NCBI GenBank assembly: GCA_046481785.1 | Contig: JAWOJF010000309.1 | Location: forward strand, 1-10,063 | DNA length: 10,063 nt | Source: JAWOJF01 sp046481785 | GTDB taxonomy: Bacteria > Bacteroidota > Ignavibacteria > Ignavibacteriales > Ignavibacteriaceae | Reading direction: 5' to 3' | In this document: positions 1 to 8,206 of the stretch, in pieces | Position numbering within the stretch: the stretch's first letter is position 1 | Layout: every line of letters starts with the position of its first letter | The notes under the pieces: generated by a model | What the model was told of the DNA's origin: nothing | The model's database searches: none | Seen by the model: only the letters and a program-made list of their open reading frames with translations | Translations under genes and position numbers: made by a program

Positions 1-1847
1 ATGAGTATGAAAATGGTGAAAAAAAAGAACTTGAAGATCCTGAACTTGTTTTAAGAGGCGAGAAGTCTGAGGAGTTTGAAGCATTTCATTTGCTGCAGTC
101 CACAATCGATATTTCAAAAGAAGGGCTGCTGGCTTTTGTAACTAAGGCAGGCGGTACCGATGCTATTCATTTTTATTCCATAGATAAAGAGGCGGTAGTA
201 TTAAGTTACCAACAGGATAATCTTATTAATATTACATCTCCTAAATTTTCTTCTGACGGCAATAAGGTAGTATTCCATGCAGTTGACCAGAAAGGTTTCA
301 GCGACCTTTATATTTACAATATTCTGCAGGATTCTCTGGAAAGACTTACAAATGATTATTATGACGAACGTGATCCTTCTTTCGGTGTTACAGATGATGA
401 AATTATGTTTTCTTCAGACAGGACGGCAGGCAGATATGAAAAGAAGTATAACCTGTTTGCTTTTAATATTAACGATAAAAGGATAAGGTATATAACCAAC
501 CTTAACTGCAACAATTATTCACCTGTTATTTCTCCTGATAAAAAAACTCTTTTGTTTACTTCTGATTATGATAAAGTGAGGAACATCTGGAAAATGGATA
601 TTTCGGAAGGTTTCAACCCGGAGATTGAAAAAGTTACTAATTTTATAACAAGCTCATTTAATCCCATTTATCTTGACTCATCAAACATAGCATTTGCCGG
701 GTTTGAAAATTTTTCTTTTAATCTGTATACAAAAAAGTTAGATGATACTGTTATTGTTAATGAAACTGTAACAATGGAGTATGATAGCCTTGGAGAAAAA
801 TGGGAGCCTGGTTTCCTCTCTGCATTTTCTGAAAGGGAAGACCTGAAGTATGAAAAGGAGTATACACTTGATTATGCTCAAAGCCAGGTTACAACCGATC
901 CTGTATTCGGCACCAGGGGCGGAGCAATTTTTTCTTTAAGTGATTTGTTTGGAGATGATAATTATTTCTTCCTTATCTATAATACCGCTGAAGTTCAGAG
1001 CGACCTTCTCAAAAGTTTTAATGTTGCAATACACAGGGTTAACCTGGGGGGCAGATCAAATTACGGTTATGGCCTTTTTCATTTCAGCGGCAGAAGATAT
1101 GATATAAGGGATTCAGATGAATACTATTTTGAAAGAAGTTACGGCGGATTTTTTACGCTTCATTTTCCTATCTCAAAATTTCAAAGAATTGAAACTTCGG
1201 TTTCAGTAACAAATTCAGATAAAGAAGTAATTTCCGGGCTTATAGAAAGAAAGGCACTTCTTGTAAGTAATTCTATTTCATGGGTGCATGATAATTCCAT
1301 ATGGGGGCCTTCCGGGCCTCTGGATGGAATAAGAGCACGGCTTTTACTCGGTTATACAGGAGATGTTAAATTCAGTAATGTAAATTATTTTTCGTTAATT
1401 GCCGATTACCGGCAGTATTTCAGATTAGGATTAAGAACAGCTTTCGCTTTAAGATCAGCATTATTTTATAATGAAGGGAAAGAAGCAAGAAGGTATTTTA
1501 TGGGCGGAAGCTGGGATTTACGCGGCTGGCCAAGATGGTCTATACGAGGTGAGAAACTCTGGCTGTCATCTCTTGAATTCAGATTTCCTCTTATTGACCA
1601 GCTCAGCATAAGATTTCCTTTTGCGGGGCTGGGATTTTTTGGAATAAGAGGTGCATTATTTGCTGATGCCGGCGGGGCTTGGGATACCGAATACAAAACT
1701 ACACTTGGAAGTGTCGGCGGCGGTATCAGGTTTAATTTATTCGGAGTGCTTGTATTACGTTATGATATCGGGAAAAAAATCGAAAAGGACTTTACTCAAT
1801 TCCAACCCGGTTTGTTTTACCAGTTTTTCTTTGGATGGGACTTTTAA
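1..1847 (+). CDS. TolB-like propeller / BamA-type outer-membrane barrel protein (5' end missing)
   Basis: The reading frame is open to the left edge (first full codon at position 3), so the gene starts outside the window; the TTG at 90 is internal, because coding-like sequence precedes it. From about 110 to 760 it has TolB/PD40-type propeller blades, seen as repeated SPxxSxDxxxxxF-like strands (for example SPVISPDKKTLLFTSD). From about 870 to the stop it reads as a bacterial surface antigen (Omp85/BamA-type) beta-barrel: an fGtrGGa...SDLFGDdn entry, then GGSWDLRGW with LRGW at 1518-1529, which corresponds to the conserved VRGF/Y loop motif of BamA, and a C-terminal strand ending in Phe as barrel beta-signals do. 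It should sit in the outer membrane. FCB relatives often carry a further N-terminal domain, sometimes peptidase-MA-like, which cannot be judged here. Family is confident; substrate or partner is unknown. Confidence 0.85.
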   Translation, partial: EYENGEKKELEDPELVLRGEKSEEFEAFHLLQSTIDISKEGLLAFVTKAGGTDAIHFYSIDKEAVVLSYQQDNLINITSPKFSSDGNKVVFHAVDQKGFSDLYIYNILQDSLERLTNDYYDERDPSFGVTDDEIMFSSDRTAGRYEKKYNLFAFNINDKRIRYITNLNCNNYSPVISPDKKTLLFTSDYDKVRNIWKMDISEGFNPEIEKVTNFITSSFNPIYLDSSNIAFAGFENFSFNLYTKKLDDTVIVNETVTMEYDSLGEKWEPGFLSAFSEREDLKYEKEYTLDYAQSQVTTDPVFGTRGGAIFSLSDLFGDDNYFFLIYNTAEVQSDLLKSFNVAIHRVNLGGRSNYGYGLFHFSGRRYDIRDSDEYYFERSYGGFFTLHFPISKFQRIETSVSVTNSDKEVISGLIERKALLVSNSISWVHDNSIWGPSGPLDGIRARLLLGYTGDVKFSNVNYFSLIADYRQYFRLGLRTAFALRSALFYNEGKEARRYFMGGSWDLRGWPRWSIRGEKLWLSSLEFRFPLIDQLSIRFPFAGLGFFGIRGALFADAGGAWDTEYKTTLGSVGGGIRFNLFGVLVLRYDIGKKIEKDFTQFQPGLFYQFFFGWDF

Positions 1848-1885
1848 TGTACTTTAACTTAATTGGAAATGTAGCCGGCAGAAGT

Positions 1886-3031
1886 ATGTTTAAATTCATT
1901 TTATCTGCCGTCATATTATTTATCTCTCTTTTTACTACAGGATGTTCACGTTCTGTTATTAGTATAGAACGGGCTCATAATACAGAAGTTTACCCTATGT
2001 ATGGTAAAATTCCTGCGCGGGAGTTTTATTATAATGGTAATATTTCGGATTCCCTTGTTTTCAAATGGCAGGCTGAAATAACCGGAAGTACACTTGCTTC
2101 CTCGGTTGTTGCTTACGGTCATTATGTTTTTCTTAATGACTTATCCGGCAGAGTATACTGTTTTGATATTAACACAGGGAAAACTGCCGGCCAGTTAAAA
2201 CATAAAGGGGCTGTATATACCGCACCCGTTCTGGAGAATATTACTTTAATATATGCATCCGCTAAAAGTGATGAAAATAATTCAGAACTTGTTTTCTATG
2301 ATTTTATAAATGCAAAAGCAATTGCTGAGCTGGATATTGCCGGAAGGGTTCTTTCCCATATTATTAAAATTGATGACGGCGTTGTTTTTACAACTGAAAA
2401 CGGCAGGATCTATAAGTTCAATTTTACCGGGTATAAAATGTTTGAACATCCTACCAAAAAAGTTACACACAGTTCTCCTGCTTTTAATAATAACATCCTT
2501 GTTTTTGGTAATGATAATGGTGAGATAACAGGCTTTAATATTAAAGATCAAAAACAGTTGTATTCTGCAAAAATATCTAAGCACCTGTTATCGGGGATAG
2601 CAATTTCCGGGAACACTGCTTTTGTTGGTGATTATAAAGGTGTTTTATATGCCGTTGATATTAATTCCGGGACTATACAATGGGAATATAATACAGGTAA
2701 AAGAATTGAAATGATACCTGCTTTTGACGACAGTAATGTTTATATAGGCAATTTGGGCGGAGAGTTTTTTGCTATTGATAAACTTACCGGTAATCTTATC
2801 TGGAAATCATTAACAGATGGAATATTAAATGCCCCACCTCTTGTGGCAAATAATTTGATTGTTGTGCCCGATCTTAACAGGAAAATTCATTTTATTAATA
2901 AACAGGATGGTAGTATCCGAAAGACAATGGAATTTGGAGGAAGAGTGAAATTAACCCCTGTATTTTTTAATAACCTCCTTTTTATCGGATATGATGATGG
3001 AATTTTAGAAGCATATGAAATCATTAATTAA
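1886..3031 (+). CDS. lipoprotein with eight-bladed PQQ/BamB-like beta-propeller
   Basis: The start at 1886 gives a textbook lipoprotein signal: Lys3, a hydrophobic core and FTTGC with the lipidated Cys at residue 20. In-frame ATGs at 1835 and 1847 would only add an uncharged tail before the signal; 1847 forms a TAATG stop/start with the preceding gene and has a weak GGATGGGA upstream, so it remains possible. Residues 59-381 break into eight units of about 40 residues, each with an AxD/AxN-like turn followed by a G-x-hydrophobic-W/Y strand (for example YAVDINSGTIQWEY and FAIDKLTGNLIWKS). That is the PQQ-binding-like propeller. Its length and blade count are close to BamB of the outer-membrane assembly complex, and it follows a BamA-type gene, so a BamB-like role is plausible but inferred; FCB genomes also have unrelated PQQ-like lipoproteins. 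Confidence 0.8.
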   Translation: MFKFILSAVILFISLFTTGCSRSVISIERAHNTEVYPMYGKIPAREFYYNGNISDSLVFKWQAEITGSTLASSVVAYGHYVFLNDLSGRVYCFDINTGKTAGQLKHKGAVYTAPVLENITLIYASAKSDENNSELVFYDFINAKAIAELDIAGRVLSHIIKIDDGVVFTTENGRIYKFNFTGYKMFEHPTKKVTHSSPAFNNNILVFGNDNGEITGFNIKDQKQLYSAKISKHLLSGIAISGNTAFVGDYKGVLYAVDINSGTIQWEYNTGKRIEMIPAFDDSNVYIGNLGGEFFAIDKLTGNLIWKSLTDGILNAPPLVANNLIVVPDLNRKIHFINKQDGSIRKTMEFGGRVKLTPVFFNNLLFIGYDDGILEAYEIIN

Positions 3032-3740
3032 TATATTATTTCTCCCGGTATTATGCATGCATTTTGTTCATGCACAGGAATGTACAGCGGAAATTTCGGT
3101 CCAAACTAATAATCCATCATCTATAATTTATTTAAATAATGAACCTGCCGGTACGGGAAGCATAACAAAGGAGGTGAAAGAGGGAACTTATATTTTATAT
3201 GTTGTTAAAGACTCCCTTACCTGGAACCGGGAATCTTTCCGTGATTCTTTTGTTGTATCTGATTGCAGCGATAATAAAAGTTTTAACTATACATTTAATA
3301 ACAAAATTTATCTCCGGACAGATCCTCCAGATTCATATGTTTATGATGGAGATAGCCTTTTGGGGCATACTCCCCTGATGTTAACCCCGGTTTTTAATAG
3401 CCTCAGGTTAGACAAACCCGGATATAAACCTCAAATCATTTCACAGGATGATATGACTGGCAACAGGGTATTTCAGCTTGAATATCTTGGGCAGAAGAAA
3501 GATGTGCCATTCATTGAGAAAGATGTATTTAAAATTTTGGTAGGAAGCGCTGCTCTTCTTGGGGGTATTACTGCTTATTTTAAATTAAAAGCAGATGATT
3601 ATTTTGAAGATTATGAGTTTACCGGGAACCAGGACTTGCTGGATAAAACCCGGAAGTATGATTTAATTAGCGGGCTAACTTTCGGGGCGCTACAAATTAA
3701 CTTCGGCATACTTATTTATTATTTCCTGATTGAAGATTAG
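3015..3740 (+). CDS. PEGA-domain envelope protein with two C-terminal hydrophobic segments
   Basis: This 241-residue protein overlaps the end of the propeller lipoprotein gene by 17 bases, implying co-transcription and coupled translation. Residues 1-20 are a signal peptide ending HA before QEC. Residues 25-66 and 97-141 are two PEGA-type beta units; the second has the characteristic G-H-T-P-L ... L-x-K-P-G-Y-K-P pattern. Four cysteines (14, 23, 84 and the signal region aside) are few, with Cys23 and Cys84 possibly paired in the periplasm. Residues 171-188 and 216-238 are hydrophobic, separated by an acidic loop rich in Tyr and Asp (KADDYFEDYE), and the tail FGILIYYFLIED resembles the end of other FCB PEGA proteins as I recall them. 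PEGA domains occur on surface-layer and envelope proteins; no enzymatic role is evident. Function is unknown beyond an envelope location. Confidence 0.72.
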   Translation: MKSLINILFLPVLCMHFVHAQECTAEISVQTNNPSSIIYLNNEPAGTGSITKEVKEGTYILYVVKDSLTWNRESFRDSFVVSDCSDNKSFNYTFNNKIYLRTDPPDSYVYDGDSLLGHTPLMLTPVFNSLRLDKPGYKPQIISQDDMTGNRVFQLEYLGQKKDVPFIEKDVFKILVGSAALLGGITAYFKLKADDYFEDYEFTGNQDLLDKTRKYDLISGLTFGALQINFGILIYYFLIED

Positions 3741-3832
3741 AGAATAAATAATCTCTTTACAATAAATCAACTGTTCTTTCCTTGTTTTAAGCCTGGCCTC
3801 TTAGTAAATTTCCTACCAAAATTATCTCAATT
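3741..3832. other. intergenic gap between envelope genes and prmC
   Basis: These 92 bases separate two tightly packed + strand gene runs and are the only place in 1-5897 where a new promoter would fit. An AT-rich imperfect hairpin (AGAGA ... TCTCT, 3739-3756) overlaps the stop of the PEGA gene and is followed by only three T residues, too weak to call a terminator. I see no clear TAnnTTTG or TTGACA-type promoter and no Shine-Dalgarno sequence before the prmC ATG. Confidence 0.4.
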
Positions 3833-4690
3833 ATGCTCACAGTTCTAGAAGCAATTAATCTTTCAACAGAATATCTGGATAAAAAGGGGATTGAGTCGCC
3901 AAAGCTCAATGCTGAACTTCTTTTAGCTCATATTTTAAAATTTAAAAGGATTGATCTTTACCTCTCATTTGACCGTCCCCTTAAGCAGAATGAAATTGAT
4001 GACTACCGTAATTTATTAAAACGCAGGGCCGGCTTTGAACCATTGCAGTATATCCTTGGTAAAGTAGAGTTTTACGGATTAAGTTTTAAAGTGAATTCTT
4101 CTGCCTTAATACCAAGACCCGAGACGGAAATACTGGTTGAGCATGTAATAAATTTTGTAAATGAGAACGCCGTTTCTCCCCTGAGAATACTGGACATTGG
4201 CACAGGAAGCGGTATAATAGCAGTTTCACTTGCAAAAAACCTTCCGGATGCTTCCATCACCGGTATTGATATTAGCAATGATGCCCTTGAACTGGCAAAG
4301 GAGAATGCTGTATTAAATTCTGTTGACAATCAAATTGAATTTGTGCAGGCAGATATATTAAACTATGGAATTACTGATAAATATGATATTGTTGTTTCTA
4401 ATCCACCCTATGTATCATTAAAAGATTACGCTGAACTGAAACCCGAATTGAAGGTACATGAACCCAGAATTGCATTGACTGATAATTCGGACGGATTAAA
4501 TTTTTACAGGCAGATTTCTTCTTCCTCAAAAAATATCCTTAAAGAAGGCGGCAGAACATTTTATGAATTGGGCCAGGGACAGTTTGAAGATGTTTCCAAA
4601 ATACTGGAACAAAATAATTTCATTAACATTAAAACAAAAAAAGATTACCTTGGAATTGAAAGAGTAATAACCGGAGAATTTATTTGTTAG
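3833..4690 (+). CDS. prmC: peptide chain release factor N5-glutamine methyltransferase
   Basis: PrmC (HemK) uses S-adenosylmethionine to methylate the glutamine of the GGQ motif in release factors RF1 and RF2, improving peptide release; it is cytosolic. The 285-residue length is normal. Residues 1-75 form the helical release-factor-binding domain, including the family signature EPLQYILG at 69-76. RPETE at 95-99 leads into the Rossmann methyltransferase domain with the SAM-binding motif DIGTGSG at 121-127 and GIDIS at 144-148. The catalytic NPPY sits at 190-193 and holds the substrate glutamine amide. All key residues are present. The ATG at 3833 gives the usual MLTVLEA-type N terminus despite having no Shine-Dalgarno sequence. 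The release-factor gene prfA, a common neighbour, is not in the window. The end overlaps dtd by seven bases. Confidence 0.97.
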   Translation: MLTVLEAINLSTEYLDKKGIESPKLNAELLLAHILKFKRIDLYLSFDRPLKQNEIDDYRNLLKRRAGFEPLQYILGKVEFYGLSFKVNSSALIPRPETEILVEHVINFVNENAVSPLRILDIGTGSGIIAVSLAKNLPDASITGIDISNDALELAKENAVLNSVDNQIEFVQADILNYGITDKYDIVVSNPPYVSLKDYAELKPELKVHEPRIALTDNSDGLNFYRQISSSSKNILKEGGRTFYELGQGQFEDVSKILEQNNFINIKTKKDYLGIERVITGEFIC

Positions 4691-5136
4691 CCGTAGTGCA
4701 AAGAGTATCAGAAGGAAGCGTTACAATACCTGCAGAAAATTATTATGCAGAAATAGGGAAAGGATTAGTTATTCTTTTAGGTGTTAAAACAGGCGACCAG
4801 GAAAATGATGCCGTGTTTGTTGCTGATAAATGCAGTAACTTAAGAATATTTGAAGATGAAAATGAAAAGATGAACCTATCCTTAAAGGATATAGGCGGTG
4901 AGGTGCTGATCATATCTCAGTTTACATTGTACGGGGAGACTGCTAAAGGAAACCGTCCCAGTTTTATAAATGCTGCGCGGCCTGAAGAAGCTATTCCACT
5001 ATATGATTTATTTATTAAAAAGATGAGAGAGAATATTGGTGAAGATAAAGTCAAAACAGGGATATTCGGTGCTATGATGAGTGTTAAAATTATAAATGAC
5101 GGTCCTGTTACTGTAATGGTTGAGTCTAAAAAATGA
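4684..5136 (+). CDS. dtd: D-aminoacyl-tRNA deacylase (DTD)
   Basis: DTD hydrolyses D-aminoacyl-tRNAs (and glycyl-tRNA(Ala)), stopping D-amino acids from entering protein; it is a cytosolic homodimer in which the tRNA 3' end is the substrate. The 150-residue length is typical. The N terminus MLAVVQRVSEGSV matches the family M-R-A-V-V-Q-R-V-x-x-A-S-V start, which requires the TTG at 4684 as initiation codon; the first ATG is far inside the protein. The active-site SQFTLYG motif is at 78-84, followed by KGNRPSF at 88-94, and the Gly-cisPro motif that enforces chirality is in NDGPVT at 138-143. The start lies inside the prmC end and the stop overlaps the next gene's start in ATGA, so expression is probably translationally coupled to both neighbours. 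Confidence 0.97.
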   Translation: MLAVVQRVSEGSVTIPAENYYAEIGKGLVILLGVKTGDQENDAVFVADKCSNLRIFEDENEKMNLSLKDIGGEVLIISQFTLYGETAKGNRPSFINAARPEEAIPLYDLFIKKMRENIGEDKVKTGIFGAMMSVKIINDGPVTVMVESKK

Positions 5137-5897
5137 GCGGAGATAAATTGAGTAATAAATTTCTTATAAGCGTTATTTTACTTACTGTATTTTTTCTGTA
5201 CAGCGGTTGTTCCGGTACAAAGGAAGTCTCCAAAGAGGAAGAGAAAAAACCAGAACCAAAAGTTGAAGAACCTGCCAGGCCGGTAATCAGAAATATTGAT
5301 AAGCTGGAAAGAGATTATATCAGTTCATCAAAAATACAGGAAATTGACAGGCTGGAATATGATTATGATAAAGAACAAAAACTTGTTAACAGAAGGAAGG
5401 CCTCAACAGTTAAATATGACAGGAATGGTTTTCTTCAGGAGACAGTTATATATGATGATAAGGGAATTCCGGAAAGTAAGTTTACATATAATTATAACAA
5501 CAATAATTTAAGAACAGAAACACTCAGGTATAATAATAAGGGCAGGCAGGATAAAAAATATACATACGAGTATAATGAATATGGGAATAAAATCCGCTCA
5601 GAAAGATATGCGCCGTCAGGTACATTAGAAAAATATTATACATATGAGTATGATGATGAAGGAAATCTTATTGAGGATACCTGGTGCGACCGTGACGGCG
5701 AGGTTGAGTATAAAATTGAATATGAGTATGATGATGCTGGTAAAAAAATATCAGGTGAAAGTTTTGGAGCAGATGGTAAATTGCAGTTCAGGTATGAGTT
5801 TAAGTATGATGAAAAGGGAAATCTTATTGAAGAAGTTAAATTTGATGCCGGCGGGATAAAGTTAGGCATTCTGCAATATGTTTATAAATATTATTGA
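5133..5897 (+). CDS. lipoprotein of six 26-residue YD-like repeats
   Basis: The ATG at 5133 overlaps the dtd stop as ATGA. Residues 1-26 are a lipoprotein signal with YSGC and lipidated Cys26, followed by a charged Lys/Glu/Pro linker (29-52) typical of a surface or periplasmic tether. Residues 53-95 hold a degenerate lead-in (DRLEYDYDKEQKLVNRR), and residues 96-251 are six repeats of exactly 26 residues with pattern D-x-x-G-N-x-x-x-x-E ... (D/G)G-x-x-x-x-x-x-(Y/F)-x-Y, ending in KYY. The repeat resembles the YD/RHS-type beta repeats that build elongated beta structures, but it is a small stand-alone protein without an RHS core or toxin domain. I do not recognise a specific family and assign no function. 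It probably ends the prmC-dtd operon; co-transcription does not mean a shared role. Confidence 0.78.
   Translation: MSGDKLSNKFLISVILLTVFFLYSGCSGTKEVSKEEEKKPEPKVEEPARPVIRNIDKLERDYISSSKIQEIDRLEYDYDKEQKLVNRRKASTVKYDRNGFLQETVIYDDKGIPESKFTYNYNNNNLRTETLRYNNKGRQDKKYTYEYNEYGNKIRSERYAPSGTLEKYYTYEYDDEGNLIEDTWCDRDGEVEYKIEYEYDDAGKKISGESFGADGKLQFRYEFKYDEKGNLIEEVKFDAGGIKLGILQYVYKYY
5418..5885 (+). repeat. six tandem 78-bp coding repeats
   Basis: The repeated region encodes residues 96-251 of the lipoprotein. Unit boundaries fall at 5418, 5496, 5574, 5652, 5730 and 5808, each 78 bp with no length change. The units are diverged in DNA but keep the G at unit position 4 in five of six, a G near position 16, and the Tyr-rich end (TYEY, EYEY, FKY). 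Identity is protein-level, so this is an old repeat held by selection rather than a recent tandem duplication. Confidence 0.75.
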
Positions 5898-5910
5898 ATT
5901 GTTATAGAGT

Positions 5911-5983
5911 AACCTCTCAGGTTTTCAGTATCTGTTGCACAGGTGAATATTAATTAATCTAAATCCGGAAACCTGTGAGGTTT
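5911..5983. terminator. paired mini-palindromes, probable bidirectional terminator
   Basis: The gap between the convergent lipoprotein and TonB-receptor genes contains AACCT-CTC-AGGTT (5911-5923, followed by TT) and AAACCT-GTG-AGGTTT (5969-5983). Each is a small hairpin with a three-base loop, oriented so that T residues follow it on either strand. The two arms also pair with each other over about 16 bases (5911-5926 with 5967-5982) with one mismatch and one G-T pair, giving an alternative long stem with a 40-base loop. T-runs are short, so termination strength is uncertain. The placement between two 3' ends is the best support. Confidence 0.55.
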
Positions 5984-5988
5984 AATTA

Positions 5989-8199
5989 TTAATTAAAGCC
6001 AACAGAAAACCCCAATACCAGCATTCTTCTGCCGAAATAACTTTCTATCTCTTTTCTTTCTGTGTAATCCGGCGAATAGGAATACCCGAATATGTTATTA
6101 AAATTAAAAATATTAATCCCCTCAATAAAGGCTATAAGATTATAAGATCCCAGTAACTGGCTAAAATATGTTATGCGGAGATCAATCCTTTTATAATCAG
6201 GGAAACGGGAAGAATTAGTTAAAGCATATACCGGCTCATAAATGTTTATATCATCCCTGTATTCTGAACCAATAGTAGGAGTATATGGTCTGCCGGTTGC
6301 ATATTTAGCGGTTATCCCAACCTGGAATTTTTCTGACAAATTATACTTTGCAACCAGACTTACATTATGTGTTATATCGTAATCACTGCTTGTATAGATA
6401 TCATAATCCATCCAGTTTCTTTTGGTATTTAAATAACCGTAAGATAACCAGCCATTTATTCCGAACGGGAATATTCCTTTAAATATAAAATCAACACCAT
6501 TAGCAAAACCATCTCCTGAATTATCATAATTAAGAACATCATTTTCTCTCGGAAGGTTTTTGTAGTTTTTCCGGTAAATCTCAACTCTGAAAGAATTTTG
6601 TTCATTAAGTACATATTCATAAGATGCAATAAAATGTTCCGCCTGCATCGGTTTTAGTTCAGGATTTCCATCAACCGGGCTGAACAGACGCGGATCGGGA
6701 AACTGTCTGAATTTACCCCAGGCTAATCTTAGTGTTGAGCTTTCATCCGGTTTATATCCAATTCCTGCTCTCGGATCCAGCCAGTTCATATTCAGGCCAG
6801 GGATATTATCATATCTTATTCCTGCAGTACCTGACAAATTAGTAATTCCAAAGATTGAAGCAGTCTGCACCTCACCGTACAAGCCAAACCGGTTACCGTA
6901 GAATGAAGCATCAATTATTGTAGGCGCAGCTTCCGGTCTTATATCATAATCTTCTTGCGGTATTTTCCCCTCATATAATATTTTTCGCCATTCATATTCA
7001 ACCCCGCTAAGTATTTTTATATTTCGTCCGGGCAGCAATTCGAAATCCCCTCTGTAAGAAGCAACGTAATCCGTTTTAGTTATGTCCAGTATGCCGAATT
7101 TCCATGAATTTGAGTATTTATTATAAGCTGCACTGTTTTTTATAATAAGTTTATTAAATAGAATATCAGTATTCTGCAAACTGACAAATCTGTTAACAGT
7201 ATTTCCATTGAATGTCCCATTATATTCAGCGCGTTCAACATTTACTCCTTGTTTATCATCTGCATAAATAGTAAATAATTTAAACCTGCCGGTTTCAGAA
7301 TAACTATAAACAGCACCGCCGGAAAAATTTTTGGAGGAAGGGGAATTTACCATTCTGTCCGAACCTCCATTTAGCCAGAATATAGGGGCTGTAAAACTTT
7401 GCCTTGCATCAAAATACAAGCCGAATTTCTCGGGATCTATTGCGATATCAGCAGACAAATTTCCGCTTGCAAGAGATAATCCTAAATTATAATAAGTATT
7501 CTGAGGCTGATTTTTAGTTTCAATATCAAGTACGCCGGATAAAACATTGCCGTATTTTGCAGAAAAACCTCCGCTTGTAAAATACATCGATTTAAGTGAA
7601 CTTTGATTAATATTTGAGAATATTCCGCCATAAGCTGATTCAAAAGTAAAAGGGTGATAAACAACTGACTGGTTTATCATAGTAACTGTTTCAATTGGAT
7701 CTCCGCCGCGGACATAAAGCTCCGCACTTTCCGATACCTGCGTTACTCCAGGCATTGTTTTAAGTGACTGATAAAGATCCGTAGCTCCGCCGGGAGTTGT
7801 TAAAATATCTATTCTGCTTATCACCAATCCCTTTTCTTTCTCTGATCCATATGAGCTAGCAGTAACAAATGTATTGCTTAATGTAATAGCATTTACTGAA
7901 AGAACTATATCGAGTGTATGTTTTGCAGAAGAACTTAAATCGATCTCAGAAGTATATTTAGTGTAACCCACCATACTGGCAATTAGTTCTGCCATACCTG
8001 TTTCAGATGTTTTGAAATGGAAAGCTCCATCTTCATCAGTCATTCCGCCATCAGTTGTATTCATAAGAAATACATTAACAAAGGGGAGTGGTTTATTGTC
8101 CTCATCCTTTACCGTTCCTTCAATTATTATTTTTTGCGGAAAAATATAACCACTGCATAACAGCAGCAGGCAAAGTATTTTAGTAATTACTTTTCTCAT
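5989..8199 (-). CDS. TonB-dependent outer-membrane receptor
   Basis: This 736-residue protein is an outer-membrane active transporter energised by TonB/ExbBD. Residues 1-22 are a signal peptide ending in FPQ. Residues 25-101 are a carboxypeptidase-regulatory-like (CarboxypepD_reg) beta-sandwich with GTVKDEDNKPLPFVNVFL and GGMTDEDGAF. A TonB-box-like strand NTFVTAS follows at 109-115. The plug runs from about 120 to 230, with YVRGGDP at 162-168 and GGFSAKYGNVLSG at 210-222. The rest is a barrel of amphipathic strands, with TRP-poor tails, ending LGFSVGFN. Length fits the CirA/FepA-like class rather than the larger SusC class, and no SusD gene is adjacent, so a glycan-importing pair is unlikely. 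Substrate is unknown. The start is fixed by AGGAG seven bases before the ATG. It sits 64 bases after the TPR gene and is probably co-transcribed with it. Confidence 0.93.
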   Translation of the reverse strand: MRKVITKILCLLLLCSGYIFPQKIIIEGTVKDEDNKPLPFVNVFLMNTTDGGMTDEDGAFHFKTSETGMAELIASMVGYTKYTSEIDLSSSAKHTLDIVLSVNAITLSNTFVTASSYGSEKEKGLVISRIDILTTPGGATDLYQSLKTMPGVTQVSESAELYVRGGDPIETVTMINQSVVYHPFTFESAYGGIFSNINQSSLKSMYFTSGGFSAKYGNVLSGVLDIETKNQPQNTYYNLGLSLASGNLSADIAIDPEKFGLYFDARQSFTAPIFWLNGGSDRMVNSPSSKNFSGGAVYSYSETGRFKLFTIYADDKQGVNVERAEYNGTFNGNTVNRFVSLQNTDILFNKLIIKNSAAYNKYSNSWKFGILDITKTDYVASYRGDFELLPGRNIKILSGVEYEWRKILYEGKIPQEDYDIRPEAAPTIIDASFYGNRFGLYGEVQTASIFGITNLSGTAGIRYDNIPGLNMNWLDPRAGIGYKPDESSTLRLAWGKFRQFPDPRLFSPVDGNPELKPMQAEHFIASYEYVLNEQNSFRVEIYRKNYKNLPRENDVLNYDNSGDGFANGVDFIFKGIFPFGINGWLSYGYLNTKRNWMDYDIYTSSDYDITHNVSLVAKYNLSEKFQVGITAKYATGRPYTPTIGSEYRDDINIYEPVYALTNSSRFPDYKRIDLRITYFSQLLGSYNLIAFIEGINIFNFNNIFGYSYSPDYTERKEIESYFGRRMLVLGFSVGFN

Positions 8200-8206
8200 C
8201 TTAAAA

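Noticed and set aside
1466..1696. Minus-strand open frame inside the barrel gene
   Set aside because: It lies wholly within a well-supported gene, has no ribosome site and no recognisable protein features.
90..1847. TTG at 90 as the start of the barrel gene
   Set aside because: The frame stays open to position 3 with plausible protein sequence (EYENGEKKELEDPELVLRG) and the family is longer; the gene is cut by the window edge.
2282..2584. 100-codon minus-strand frame inside the propeller lipoprotein gene
   Set aside because: The opposite strand encodes clear propeller blades throughout; the antisense frame has no domain, ribosome site or promoter.
3739..3756. AGAGA ... TCTCT hairpin after the PEGA gene as a terminator
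   Set aside because: The stem has five A/T-rich pairs plus a mismatch, and only three T residues follow, so it is too weak to call.
5636..5869. Repetitive Ser/Tyr/Pro-rich minus-strand frame and the Met-rich + frame at 5644-5859
   Set aside because: Both are frame shadows of the 78-bp coding repeats; their apparent repetitiveness comes from the lipoprotein's own repeats.
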